DNA from: Crocodylus rhombifer
Taxonomy: Eukaryota > Chordata > Crocodylia > Crocodylidae
Reading direction: 5' to 3'
Length of the DNA stretch: 64,000 nt
Assembly: GCA_038503035.1 (NCBI GenBank)
Contig: JAVSML010024257.1
Location: 434,001-498,000, forward strand
In this document: positions 44,774 through 56,912 of the stretch, one piece after another
How positions within the stretch are numbered: position 1 is the stretch's first letter
How the letters are laid out: each line of letters begins with the position of its first letter
Translations under genes and position numbers: made by a program
Notes under the pieces: generated by a model
Seen by the model: only the letters and a program-made list of their open reading frames with translations
What the model was told of the DNA's origin: nothing
Databases searched by the model: none

Positions 44774-45473
44774 GGTTCTAAAACTGGCCATTTTGAATCT
44801 ATGATGCAGTTATCAAAGCTCAGATAAAAGTACTATAAATACTACATGATACTATATGATTAAATAAGCAACTTGATTTCATTGAAAAATCAAACAGATT
44901 ATGAGGAAAGGGATATGCCTAGACAGAACTCTTGTTTAAAAAGTAATGCCTTTCTTTGATAATAATAAATAGGAAGGAAAATGAAGAAAATGATGTACCA
45001 CATGGATATTTTAGTTCTTCCCAAGGAAAGTCCTATGAATTTATTCCTGTATTTATAATATTCCTTTATTCCTATTCCCAATGTTCAATAATCAAGAACC
45101 ATTATAAAATATTTGGTAATATCTAGGGCATGTATACAAGACATTTGCTACATTCAAAATGATCATTGCAATCATCTCTCAGTAACGTATGTTTAGAAAT
45201 TTATTTTATCCAGTGCATGATCCTGTACATCATAGATCTAGGGATGGACAGTGTATGTGAAGGGGACTTATAGCCACAAACTAACCATGTCTTTAAATGT
45301 TGCCTTTAAATGTTTGCAGCGCTTTATGCTACATAGAAGTTCTGCCTTTCCCAAATAATTATCTCAGTTACTAAATATTCTGTCTGTTTTTACAAGAAAT
45401 GATATTTCTTTACATATGTACCACCCACACACACTTGGGTTGTGTATGGTAAATTGTGTGCTTTTGGTTGTGT

Positions 45474-45477
<4 letters not shown>
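44774..45477. other. Gene-free AT-rich stretch, nothing recognised
   Basis: Unique-looking DNA without exon-like frames. Confidence 0.5.

Positions 45478-45513
<36 letters not shown>
45478..45513. repeat. (TG)n microsatellite
   Basis: About 17 uninterrupted GT dinucleotides, preceded by degenerate GTGTGG-type sequence. Confidence 0.95.
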
Positions 45514-45515
<2 letters not shown>

Positions 45516-46744
45516 CAAGATGGTCCCTGTTGTTCTGGCCATGTGCTCAACACATGGAAAGCTGGAGTCTGTATGTAAGCAAAATATGTAAAACCCACTG
45601 GCCTCTTTGGCCAGAGGAAGCAGAATATCCTCCAGTAAGAGAGAGTCTGGAGAGTGGCACTCCTTAATTGGATAAGGCTTGGATGATAGCACAGCAGGCA
45701 TATAAGTACAACTTAACATAATTTTTTTCTCTTTCTCTTGGGGCTGCTAAGAGCTACACAACTGCATTGGGAGCCAGAAAAATTGCTCCCCATGGGGGGG
45801 TCTCCCTCCCCTCTTGACTGGAAAGGCAAGCAAAAACTATGTGACAGGAAAGCCTCAGGTACAGGGAGAGAAAGTCTGTTGAAGTTTGAGACTCCTATTT
45901 CCTCCCTTTCACTTTTTTTTTTCTTGAGTGGGGATGTTGACCCCTGGAGCAAACTGATTAGGAATGGAGTCCTGGCAGTTTTGTCCATAAAGGCCTTGAG
46001 TGGCATAATACCATGGTGGTGTTAATCCCTGGAGCAGATTGACCAAGAATGTGGTCCTAGCTAGAAGCTGGGGGGTGCTAGAGCAGCCCTACCTTCCCTT
46101 CCACAGTGCTGAGCTGAGGGGCACCATGGCCAGACCCCAGCAGGACCTCTGATTAGGGAGGGGTTTAAAACCCGACTCTGGCCTACACAGTTCCAGGCTT
46201 TTCCCTGCTTGCTGCTCAAGGGGTGGGAGTGTTGTCAGACTCCAGCCCACAGCAAGCACTCTGAGGCAAAGCGGGGGGTGTGTGCAACGCATGCATCTGT
46301 TGATGATACTGAGCTTTTCAATTGCCCTCTCTCCGCTTCTTCATAATGTCTGGAAACCTGACAGGCGAGGGAGCCAGCAGGGTGCTGATAACATAGTATT
46401 TATTAGCCAATCAACAAAACAAAAGCCTCTCTCATTAGTTCAAGCTCTTCTTAAACAGCTTTTTCCAAGGAAGGAATGGAGGGACACTACCAGCTGACCT
46501 GTTGATTAGCTCCAAAAAGCTCTAAGCAGACACTGTTCTGTCTGCCTGTCCCAGTGAAATTGGAGACGCACACACACAGACATCTCTCAGCATTAGCTAG
46601 CACACCCCCATGGGGCTAGGGTTCATGCTGTGGGAGATGGGAGGGGGGAAAGGGGGATCCCTGATCTTAAGCAGTGAGTGGTTGGAGGCGGGGAGGGAGA
46701 GACCAGGCAAACTTTGCTGTGCCTGCAGTTTCTTCTAGACCTCT
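45514..46744. other. Gene-free, moderately GC-rich stretch
   Basis: No exon recognised. Part of it (about 46500-46744) may be the diverged interior of the family-N copy that follows, since GCAGACACTG occurs near 46526, but I could not follow the match continuously. Confidence 0.4.
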
Positions 46745-47060
46745 GACTAAGGAGCAGAGCGATGGGGCCAGCCCTGTTCTCTGGAGCAGAGAGCACAGCC
46801 CAGCCTAGCCCAGGTCTATAAAGCATCTGGGATGCTGGGGGATTCTGGTTTAACTGAAACTAGGAAGGGGTCTGGGTCAGACATTGCATAAACCAGTTTG
46901 ACCTAAATCAGTTAAGTTTGATGCTACATTCAATGAGGTTTATCTTAAACCAGTTTCAGCCATTTTGAAACTAGTTTATGTGTACTAACCTTACAGTCTG
47001 TTACAGGTTTAAATCAGTTTCTGATCACTTAAACAGGTTTATGTGTAATGTCTGTCCGTA
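46745..47060 (-). mobile_element. Nonautonomous DNA element, family N, copy 2 (inverted)
   Basis: The plus strand reads CTCTGGAGCAGAGAGCACAG, CATCTGGGATGCTGGGGG, AAACCAGTTTGACCTAAATC, CAGTTTCTGATCACTTAAAC and GTGTAATGTCTGTCCGTAG. Each matches the reverse complement of 6129-6370 in reverse order. Confidence 0.72.
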
Positions 47061-47076
47061 GCCTGGATGTCCGCAC

Positions 47077-47961
47077 TGTAACCATGGGACTGGGGCCTTT
47101 TTTGCTGTTACACAGCTATTGCATTTCAGCCTAGCTGTGTGCATTTCAGCCTAGCTGTGTGCGAGCCATATGTTTGGCTAGCATATTTGGGCCAGGATGA
47201 AGCATGGCATGGTTTGAGCCAGGGTGAGACCTGGCACTACTTGTTTTTCATCCAGGTCTCTTTGCAGTATAGTTCTGGATGGCTTTTTGCTGCCCAGTCC
47301 AGGACCAGTGAGATAAGATGGGCCACCTTTTGTCCCTTTTGTAGTTTATGTCCCAACCAAGCAGTATGGTTGGACACTAGTTGTAGTTCAGGCCCGGGGT
47401 GCAGTATGCTGATGAAAGCTACAGTTAACCCCTCAAAGCCACCATGCAGAAGAGGGGGTCAGCACTCTACCACTTCTCCAGGAGCAGCAGAGCCCCTTGC
47501 AATGCAGAAGGACTGATGCGCTCAAGCAGCTCCTATGGTGAAGTGAACTCAAAGGGGAGCTCATAGGACTCTCCATTGTGGCCTCTGTCTACTCATTGCT
47601 GAAAAGCAGGTATAGGGGTACAGGCCCCCAGAACTACCCACTGGGAAACCCCAAGTCCCAGACTGCCTGGGCATGTATGAAGCCTCCCCAAGAGGATGCC
47701 ACCTATAGATTTTTGCTTTGTAGTTAATAGTGTTTAAAATTGCATTTAGTGTTTTCCTCTGTTTTCTGTAATAAACCTGTCTTTTGTGTTTACAGTGCTT
47801 TTGAGGAGGGGTATTTGTTTATGCAGGACACCCTAGTAATTCATTTAGTGTTTCCCAGGTGGTCTGGATGGGGGCTCGAGCCAAGGTAAAATATATTTAT
47901 TACCCCCAAAATTGAATCCAGCCCTTGTTGCTGCCACCCAGTGCCTAGCAGAAGGGTTACA
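47077..47961 (+). mobile_element. Candidate solo LTR (about 0.88 kb)
   Basis: The ends are TGTAACC (47077) and GGTTACA (47955-47961), an exact 7-bp inverted pair of the TG…CA type. AATAAA at 47771 is followed by GT/T-rich sequence (CTTTTGTGTTTACAG), as at an LTR R/U5 boundary. A 20-bp direct repeat (GCATTTCAGCCTAGCTGTGT, twice) lies at about 47125-47164. The flanks CCGCAC and TATATA do not show a target duplication. No gag/pol is present; this is description only. Confidence 0.4.
47125..47164. repeat. 20-bp tandem direct repeat
   Basis: GCATTTCAGCCTAGCTGTGT occurs twice in immediate succession without differences. Confidence 0.95.
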
Positions 47962-50902
47962 TATATATTTACAGAATAATATGGAATGAAATAGGAAAGG
48001 GAATCTCTTAAGTTTGGTTCTTTTTTGTTTTGAAACCTCAGTGATTTATATGTAGAAACAAAAAACAAAATAATTAAAACCTTTAATTTTGTTAACACCA
48101 GTTGTCTCAAACTATAGTGGAAATCAAACATGAACTCTCTCTTCCAATTAAGGAGTCTGCCTTGAAGAAATGTGGCAATAAACAAAGGCACATGGATCAT
48201 ATGGCAGTCTGTGTGAATAAAACCAATGCCCAAAGAATAATGGCTGAAGTATAATGCATCTGTCATCCAGAACTAGAATGCAGTGTCCTTTGAACCAGTG
48301 CTGTGATGTCTCTATACACAAAGTTCAACATCAGTTCGTTCTATTTAGTGGCAGAGTGGAAGGCAAGATATTTTGCTTATGGATGCAATCAAGTGCTAAG
48401 CTTTCAGATCAATTTTACCTTTAATCAAACAAGATATATTCAATAGCATGTGTCTGTAAAAGATAAAACTAATGACCCACACCTGCTCACTTTTTGTGAC
48501 TAAGAGTCTGAGAGGCTCAGTCCTTTGTCCCACTTATACTCTATTATTTACTGGAAAATAAATAAGGATGCATTTCTGTTAGAAGTGAGTATAAATTCAC
48601 AGAGCTTGGTACTTGAGAGGAGAAACTAAGAGTTTATAAGACCTGACTTGCTTCCTGCCACACAACTCAGAATCAAGCAAACACAAAGACATTTTTATCT
48701 CTCTGTGCTTAGCTTTCCTTTCCTGTGTCCTCGTGACAAGGTATTTAGCATGAGTGCTTCTGGTATGGCCTCAAACTTGTGACTTCAGGGCTGTCAACCA
48801 TGGGCCTTGATGCCCACACCACACCAGCCCCATTCCATGTATAGGTAACTTGACTAGAAGATGCAAGACTTTAATTTCGTTGTGGGAAGTAATGAAAACA
48901 ATATTTGTACTCAAATACTAAGTCCCAAGGCAGCCAGACAACATGGCTGGGTATAGCAATTCAGTAGGGATTAAAAATGATTATTGATTGGCTATTCCAG
49001 CCTTTTCTTAGCTTTGACAGCCAATAAGAGCATAAGTACATTGGAAACAAATGAATGCTCTTGCTGGCGGCTGAAGTAGTTGACATGAATGAGCACCAGC
49101 TCATCCCTTATGCTTCTCAAATGCTTCTAACTGGCAACTTTTCAAAACTTGGGCTATAAAACCAACCCAAATGTATACGTACAAGTCTACTGCTCCACTA
49201 GTAAAGTATCCCAGATTTATTGGAACGAGTGGATTCAGCTGCTTTTCAGAAGTCTTAAATGCATTAAATTATGTTGTGATTTTGTTTACTCTAGGATCAC
49301 TTAGGATACACACTGATTTGAGTTAGATCAGTTCAGAGCTAAAAGATGGAAGAAAATGAAGTATAATGAATAAGATCTGGTGTGTTTGTGGGTTGGAGAT
49401 TTTTATGTTCAAGACACAGTTCTGGGTTACAAGAACCAGCTGTAAAGCTGCAAGTATTTATATTTATTTAATATTTATACTTGCTTTGTCTTATGCATCA
49501 GTGGCCCCCGCTGATATTGAATGGACTCCTTCTGTGTAGTTAAGCATGTCCATAGGTTTTGGCAGGATCTGAGCCACAGGTAAGAACTGAAGAAATTTTG
49601 AGGTCCTGAAGCAACAACTTTGCTTCGAAAACCTTTACATGTATATTGAAATTAGGTTCCACCTCTCTCTCTCTCTCTCTCTCCCTCCCTCTCTCTTTTT
49701 TTCTCACCTTCAATTATCATCCTTACCAATAATTAGTTAACTTGAACTTTCAGGACTGGAGACCTACCCTTGAAAAGAACTGCTTTCTCTGTCTAGGTTT
49801 ATTTGTTTTTTATTTATAAACTAATCTCCAGCCAGAACTCTAATATTACATGTAACGTTAAAATGACAGAGTATTGAAATACCAATAGATAACATTACTT
49901 TTAAAGAGCATTTAATAGATTTGCATATTAAATATATCTGTATTCTATGAACCTGGCACATAACCTATCCAAAACCATTTTCTTTTACCTGTAAAGAGAA
50001 CAAAAAGCTATTTATAATGCTCTTATTATTTCTTTTTAATCCTTATCATCTGGTTTGTATAGCACCTTTTTGTGCAAGCATCTTGACATTATTGCAACTT
50101 GTCAAATCAAATTCTATTTGACAGCATGCAAGGACAAACAGATAAGCTTACAGTTTGCTTTTATAATTAGCCACTGTGTCAGTAATAAACCCAGCAGAAA
50201 GTATTAGGATACACAGATGAGGTGCACTGTCTCTAAGTGCTCTGTGGAAGCACCTGTTGGGCTCATTCGTAACTTTGGCTATCATTAACAAACAAGCATG
50301 CTGCAATCTGTGGTACTGCTCAGGGCCATATCATTTTAAACATTTGAAATGACTCATAGAAGAGGCTGTAGCTAGAAGAGTTGATGCAGATGTACTGTGG
50401 AAGTGATGTCTTGAAACTCCAGGAAGGGGGGTGGCTTGCACAAGTTCCCTCCACATCTTCCTGCATACATGACTTTCATAGATAGATTCACATGAGCTTT
50501 TCAAAAGTAACATGGTGTTATGGCTGCTACCGTTAAAACACTCTGTCCAAAAAAATAAAGAAGAGGAGAAGATAATTTTGATAGCTGAACCTTATATTTT
50601 TGAAGATTCAGCCCAGATTCCCCAAACTGGCTGCATTTTAAAACTGAAATGTATGTTGCCATTTTATTATACTTTATAATAACAAAAAAGTTCCTGCAAA
50701 ATACAAATCCACTAAAGCAGGTATTTTTTAAAAAAAAAGGCATGGATGCTCCTTTCTACTACCTGTTCTTTGCAAGCTCCAGCTTCTGTCACACAGTTTG
50801 ACAGTAGAACCTGTCATTAGCTGCTTCATCTGATACAACATCAAATTGTGTGATGCAATAAATTAGGCAGTAAATTAAACATATTTTGACTAAATTCAAG
50901 TA
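47962..50902. other. Gene-free AT-rich stretch with a (CT)n run
   Basis: About 2.9 kb without recognisable exon or transposon end. A CT-rich microsatellite lies at about 49664-49697. Candidate unique DNA. Confidence 0.5.
49664..49697. repeat. (CT)n microsatellite
   Basis: About eleven CT dinucleotides then CCCTCCCT-interrupted CT units. Confidence 0.9.
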
Positions 50903-51247
50903 CAGTAAAAGCTGTGTTAACCGGCACTTCATTAATCAACATGCTCTATTAACTGGCATGCCGGTTGACGCCGGTCGACATGACAAAAGGGAAACCGGAA
51001 GTGAGACTTCCAGTATTGTCAAAGCTCACAGCCCAGAGGAAAGCAGCCTGCACAAAGCCCCTCCCCCCCACTTCCCCTGGCACACTGACACTAGGGGCGG
51101 CACAGTTAATCTGAGCTGTGGACACGCTGGACATGACGGGAGGGGTGTCTTTGTGCAACCAGGCAAAGATGCCTCTCAGATAATTGGCACATTTGGTTAT
51201 CCGGCACACCCCATTTCCCACGATGACGGATAATAGAGCTTTTGCCA
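50903..51247. mobile_element. Tigger/pogo-type MITE, about 0.35 kb
   Basis: After TA (50901-50902) the left end is CAGTAAAAGCTGTGTTAACC; the right end is GGATAATAGAGCTTTTGCCA followed by TA (51248-51249). The inverted ends, 'aaccggca'/'tatccggca' motifs and TA target sites are those of Tigger-class nonautonomous elements. No transposase. The open frames through it are shadows. Confidence 0.82.
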
Positions 51248-51348
51248 TACATGGTTACTTAAGTATAATCAGCTCTACTCCTTGAACTTGATTATCCACG
51301 GCCTTGTATCTCATCTAGTCACTCTGGGGCATGTTATTATAAGGCAGC

Positions 51349-51640
51349 AGTGGGCACATCTACAATGTATGATGACATTGCTATGATGCCATGCTTTAGC
51401 ACTTCCTCTAAAAGGAAGTACTAAAGCATAACACAGTACTGGTGAGTACTGCTCTGTGTGGGTGATGTGTGTTTAGATTTCCCAGCTATGTCACTGTAAC
51501 GGCACACTATATCCTGGCACTGCACTGCTACAGTGATGTAGCTGCCAATCACATGTAGACCCACATGATCGCTATGTTGCCATAACGAGCCATACCGTGA
51601 CACAGTGCATCGCTATGTTGGTGTAGGGTGACATGTCCCA
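51349..51640 (-). mobile_element. MITE family M, copy 3 (about 0.29 kb)
   Basis: Left GGGCACATCTACAATGTATG, right TGTAGGGTGACATGTCCC. The interior contains TTTAGCACTTCCTCTAAAAGG and CTACAGTGATGTAGCTGCC, matching copies at 15.1 and 15.7 kb in inverted orientation. Its right end directly abuts CR1-I. Confidence 0.7.
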
Positions 51641-51855
51641 TGCCAGGGAGACGACTTAGACCTAGAATTCTTGAGACAGCTCTCAGAGGCAGTGCACTCA
51701 AAGGACCTGGTCATCATGGCTGATTTAAACTTCCCAAACATCTGCTGGGAATAACAGGCAGCCAGGTCTGCCTGTTCACAAAAGTTTCTAACCTCCTTAT
51801 AGGACCTTCACCTATTGCAGGAGGTATGTGATCCCACTAGGGGAAATGCCTAGAT

Positions 51856-53518
51856 ATGGTACTGGCCACAGGGGACAACTTGGTGGGGGATCTGCAGGTG
51901 CAAGGTAACCTAGGGGATAGTGACCACCTATTGATAGGGTTCACTATCTGGAGAAAGGTGGGGAAGACAACTAGTATGGCAGAAGTGCTAGATTTTAGGA
52001 AGACCAACTTCAGCAAGCTCAGGAGATTAGTTAGGGAGGGACTGACTGGTAAAAGCCTTAGAGAGATAAAAGTCCAGGAAGGGTGGGCATTTCTCAAGGG
52101 AGTAATCCTGCAGGCACAGAAAAGGACCATCCCAGTACACATAAAAGGGGGCCAAAAAGCAAATAAACCCTCTAGGTGGAGCAGGAAAATCCAGGAGAGC
52201 CTAGAGGGGAAAAAAGAGGCCTACAGGTTGTGGAAGCAGGGGGCTGCCACCAAGGAGGAGTATACCTGCTTGGCTTGAGCTTGCAGGGAAACAGTGAGAA
52301 GAGCCAAAGCAGAAATGGAGCTTAGGCTGGTAGCAAAAGTTAAGGATAACAAAAAGTCATCCTTTAAGTACACAGGAAGCAAAAAGAAGGTGTAGGGTAA
52401 CTTAGGCCCCTTCAGGATGGACTGGGGCAACTGGTAACAGATAGGATGGCCAAAGCAGAGCTTTTAAATGATTTCTTTGCATCCATGTTCCTGGACACAA
52501 ATACAAATAGGCATCCCATTGGGACTTTAGGTAATCCCAGTATAGATACCGACCCACCAATGGTTCATACTCACCTAGTAAAGGGGCATCTGGAGGGGTT
52601 GAATGTATTTAAGTCAACCGGTCCTGATGATCTTCATCCTAGGGTACTTAGGGAATTAGCTGGAGAAGGGGAGGAAGGAGGAACTGGGGAACTATAAACC
52701 AGTTAATCTCACCTCTATCCTTGGTAAGACCTTTGAGAAAATTGTTAAGGATCACATTTGTGGGAGACCAGCAGATAAAATAATGCTAAGGGGCAATCAG
52801 CATGGGTTCATAGCAGGCAGATCCTGCCTGACTAACCTGGTTTCATTTTATGACCAGGTCACAAAATGCTTGGATGAAGGAATAGAGGTAGATGTTATTT
52901 ACTTTGATTTTAAAGAGGCTTTTACACAGTGTCACACCCAGTTCTTATAAATAAACTAAACAGTTGCAATGTAGATTATTACATAGTCCAGTGGGTAGAA
53001 AATTGGCTTATGGCATGCACCCAGAGGGTGGTGGTGGACAGGTCAGTTTCTACCTGGAGAAATGTAAGCAACGGAGTCCCCCAAGGCTCTGTCCTGGGAC
53101 CGAGTACTATTCAGTACCTTCATTAGTGACTTGGACGAGGGAGTAGAAAGCACCCTATCCAAGTTTGCTGATGACACCAAACTATGGGGGGGAGGTACAC
53201 AATTTAGATGGCAGGGGGTGAATCCAGACTGATTTGCACACATTGGGGAAGTGGGCGGAACAGAATAGGATGCAGTTTAACAAGGATAAGTGTCATGTGT
53301 TGCACCTGGGGAGGAAGAATCATCAACACTCCTATAGCCTGGGAGGTACCACTCTAAGTAGCACAACTATGGAAAGGGATTTCGGAGTCACAGTCAACTT
53401 CAAAATGAACATGAGTCACCAGTGTGATGAGGTAATAAGTAAAGCCAACTGCACCCTTTCTTGCATAAGCAGGTGTATCACAAATAGGTCCCAGGAGGTG
53501 ATACTTCCCCTTATGTGA
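51856..53518 (+). pseudogene. CR1 ORF2 remnant, copy I
   Basis: Endonuclease end: VLATGDNLVGDL, GDSDHLLIGFTI. Linker with [18 protein letters not shown] (52611-52670). The 'RANVVPIFKK' block that should follow is deleted: the reading jumps to GEGEEGGTGEL. Reverse transcriptase: SRCRSCL-like AGRSCLTNLVSFYDQVT at about 52816, a mutated first catalytic block (YFDFKEAFTQCH), NGVPQGSVLGP at about 53069, FADDTKLWG at about 53163 and NKDKCHVLHLGRKN at about 53277. Stops and frameshifts throughout. Confidence 0.88.
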
Positions 53519-54240
53519 CATTGGTCAGGCCACAGCTGGAGTACTGCATCCAGTTTTGGGCACCGTACTTCAGGAGGGATGTGGATGGCCTGGTTTAGAG
53601 GAGGGTCGCTCATCTGGTTAAAGGCCTACAGAAAAAAACCCTATGTGGACCGCCTGGGAGACCTGAACCTCTTCAGCCTCCACATGGGGATGCTGAAAGG
53701 TGATCTTGTGGCTGCCTACAAACTCATCAGGGCAAGGGAGGGGCAGCAAGAAATAGGGGATACAATGTTTACCAGTGGTAACATTGGGGTTGGGGTAACT
53801 AGAAATAATGGCCACAAACTGGAAGAGAGAAAATTCAGATTGGACATCATGCATTAGTAGATGCACAACAAACAGGTCCAGGGTGGTGATACGTCTCCCC
53901 ATGCGGCATTGATCAGGCCACAGTTGGAGTACTGCATCCAGTTTTGGATGCCACACTTCAAGAGGGATGTGGACAACCTCAAGAGGGTTCAGAGGGGGGC
54001 CAGACATATGGTTAGGGGCCTGCAAGCAAAGCCTTATGAAGAGAGATTGAGTGCCTTGGATCTCTTAGCCTCCTCAAGAGGAGGCTGAGAGGTGATCTTG
54101 TGGCCGCCTACAAATTCATTGGAAGGAGAGGAGGGGGGCAGCAAGGAACAGGAGATGCTCTGTTTACCAGGGCACCCCTTGGAGTAACTAGGAACAATGG
54201 CCACAAACTGGCAGAGAGCAGATGTAGGTTGGACATCAGG
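53460..54240 (+). repeat. Tandem duplication of CR1 3' region, period about 388 bp
   Basis: GGAGTACTGCATCCAGTTTTGG occurs at about 53537 and 53925; ATAATGGCCACAAACTGG at about 53804 and ACAATGGCCACAAACTGG at 54190; TTGGACATCA at 53837 and 54229. The copies differ by many substitutions, so the duplication is old or combined two diverged templates. The joint lies near 53848 (GACATCATGCATTAG). Confidence 0.82.
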
Positions 54241-54539
54241 AAGAACTTCTTTATGGTAAGGTTGCCAGAGTCTGGAATGGGCTTCCAAGGGAGCTGGTGC
54301 TCTCCCTTACCTTGGGGGTCTTTAAAAGGAGGCTAGATATGCACCTGGCTAGGGTTGTCTGACCCCAGTGCTCTTTCCTGCCCAGGGCAGGGAGTCAGAC
54401 TCAGTGATCTACTGAGGTCCCTTCTGACCCAAACATTTATGAACTTTGTCTGGAACCCAGAGAAGTTCCATTAATACTATACTATACTGATATGTATGAA
54501 AATAGGTTCCTGCTGTGATCCCAAGTGACTCAGATTCAT

Positions 54540-55460
54540 CACTGGTAATCCCTCAATTCAAGGATGATCTCTATAACTTTTGAGGTGATTTCAAAGTCTA
54601 GTTCTTGAGCCACAGTTCTGTCCTCAGAAATTATAGTTCTTTCCACAAGGAAGAGTAGGTTGTGGGCCACAATTTTATCTTTTTTCCTTCCTCCACTCTC
54701 TCATGTCTGCTTCAAGGAAAAGATGCTTTACCTCAAAGCAGGTTACTGTTTAGCTGAGGTTGCAGTGCCAGTGGAGTTTGTTAGTATTCTGCTTCTTCCA
54801 GCTCTTGATGTTGGTGCCTGTTTTCTTGACATCTGTCTTCAGTGAGTCTTTACAATGTTTCCCCTGACTGCTGCAAGATCACAGGCTGCAACTAAGATGG
54901 GAGTAGAGCACTTGTTTTGGCAGCCAGGAGTTGGGCATCTGAACACAATGTCCAGTCCAGCAAAGTTGTTGCTTGAGGATCATCGACTCAGTGCTGGTAA
55001 CACTGACTTCAGCAAGGATGCTGGAATTTATACAGCAATCTTCCCATCTGATGTGGAGGATTTTCTGGAGGCATCATTGGTGATATCTCTCTAGGCTCTT
55101 GAGATGATAAGACCAACATTTCACATCTGTAGAAGACAGTGGGAACGATGCCTGTGCAGTAGACCTAGATCATGGTGTCTTTCTGGAAATTGCAATCAAT
55201 AAAAACATGCCAAAGAGAAGAGCTGAAAGTTTGTTAGGCTTCTACAAAGAGATCCAGTTCAGTCTGGCTGTTTTCACCAGAGGGTTCAAGGATGATGTAG
55301 TCAGTAGTGTATTGAAGATCAAGGAAGGTTATTTTGAATATTTTGGTGTTTGAGCAAAAACATCCCAGATTGATAAGCTCTCTATCTAATTGGTATTCAG
55401 TGTCAGTTCCAGAATGGAGGTGGTTTTTTACAAGAACCAGGAGGATGGTTGCAGTCATCC
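54540..55460 (-). pseudogene. Non-CR1 LINE, reverse transcriptase C-terminal part
   Basis: The minus strand reads YQLDRELINLGCFCSNTKI, then LDLQYTTDYIILEPSGE where an active enzyme would have YADD (catalytic motif lost). After a shift it reads KCWSYHLKSLERYHQ, then LHIRWED, LCWTGHCVQMPNSWLPKQ (the RW-GH-RM block typical of the C-terminal region of several LINE clades) and VLYSHLS. The N-terminal part lies at 57260-57640. Clade (RTE-, I- or other-like) not resolved. Confidence 0.7.
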
Positions 55461-56089
55461 AGTCTGTTATGGAGCAATGAAAGTAAAGGGGTGAAGACTC
55501 CTTCCTGGGGCCAGAACAGCATTGGGAAAGTCCTGTGGTCCTGGAGAAAAGGTCCCAAAAGCCTCATAACTGGGGAATACTCACCTGGTGCAGGCATGGT
55601 GGGGAAGAGCAGGAAACTGAAGCAGAAGCCGCCTGCATAATTCATCAGCCATTTATCTCTGCAGCTGGGGCTGGCAAGGGAAGATGATGTCCTTAGGCAG
55701 CACTGGCAGTCAGTTTTAAAAGCCAGCTGCCGGGAAGAAGCTGGAGAGCAACAGCCTGGAGTCAGCTGTCTGCTCCCAGCTGGTACACCGGGTGTTGCCT
55801 CAAGTCAGGGACATTGAACTGAGTCCCAAAGAGGAGCTTACCTTCCTGACAAATGACACTCAGTACTGGTGTTACCAGATTTGCCCATCACTTTGGGGTG
55901 TGCTCATGTGTTAGGGGTACATTTCTGGGGTCTCTGTAATTGTATCAATGTGCTGCTTGTGTTACTTGTGTTTCTATATGGAGCTGTATCTCTCCCTTCT
56001 GCAAGTCCTCATCCCCAGTGGAGCTATCTTGCAGGACTCAGTTTCAATGGGGATGGGTTCCTCCAATCATCAAATTAGTCAAACACATG

Positions 56090-56430
56090 CACATATACAC
56101 ACACAGATTAACAGGGCATGCCTGAGCCAGGCTGGGTTATTCAGCACTGACAAGCTAACACCCTCATATATCTTGAACTCAGTTCATCAGGGCAACAATA
56201 AAATGCAATCAGACACAAGCACGTGGGTTAACAGAGTGCACCTAAGTCAGGCTGGGTTATTCAGCATTGACAGGCTGATACCCTCATGTGCCTTGATCTC
56301 AGTTCATCCCCTATTTCAGCAGAACAATAATAAATGCAGTTAGACACACATACACACACACTAACAGAATATGTCTGAGCAGGCTGGGTCTGATCAACAC
56401 TTTCAGCTGATACCCTCATGTGCCTCAAAA
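56090..56430. repeat. Three-copy tandem repeat, period 120-132 bp
   Basis: GCTGGGTTATTCAGCA at 56131 and 56251 (exactly 120 apart), and a diverged third GCTGGGTCTGATCAACA at 56383. TACCCTCATGTGCCT and CTCAGTTCATC also recur in each unit. Confidence 0.85.
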
Positions 56431-56874
56431 CTCAGCACATCCCAATCTCTTGTCACAATGGTCCTAGTAGTAACTCCCTTGATAAGCATAGTTTTGGGCA
56501 TTACAGGGACCTTTGGCTTAGGTAAAAGAAGCATTGCTGCAGAGCAAATGGGGAGGTCAAGGGGAAGGAAGAGTAAATGAGGCTCAGAGAGAGAGTATAG
56601 CAACCAGTTTGACCATAAAAGTTATTTATTGCCAGGTATATGAACTTACGATGATACCAATTGTAATAGCCATACAAGAGAGACAAATAAAATAGTTACA
56701 ATATTACATAGTTTAAATTAGGTATTTGGAGCAGCCTAGCTCAAGTTTGATCAGCAGAAGTCTGGTGCAGGATAGCAAAATTCAGGCTCCTGGAGTCAAA
56801 GAGAGAGAATGATCACCAAAAGTTCAGTTTAGAAAGCTGTGCCTGGAGTAAGAGAACACAAGTCAGGTTCCTGG

Positions 56875-56877
<3 letters not shown>

Positions 56878-56909
<32 letters not shown>
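56878..56909. repeat. (GA)n microsatellite
   Basis: About 14 AG dinucleotides, then AAAGAG. Confidence 0.95.

Positions 56910-56912
<3 letters not shown>

Larger units (their letters stand above)
51641..54440 (+). mobile_element. CR1 copy I (2.8 kb) with internal duplication
   Basis: Starts in the endonuclease (DLDLEFLRQLSEAV) and runs through the reverse transcriptase to the 3' block (GGAGTCAGACTCAGTGATC near 54390) and tail AACATTTATGAAC. It is 5'-truncated exactly against a MITE. Many stops and shifts. A segment of about 388 bp near the 3' end is present twice. Confidence 0.92.
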
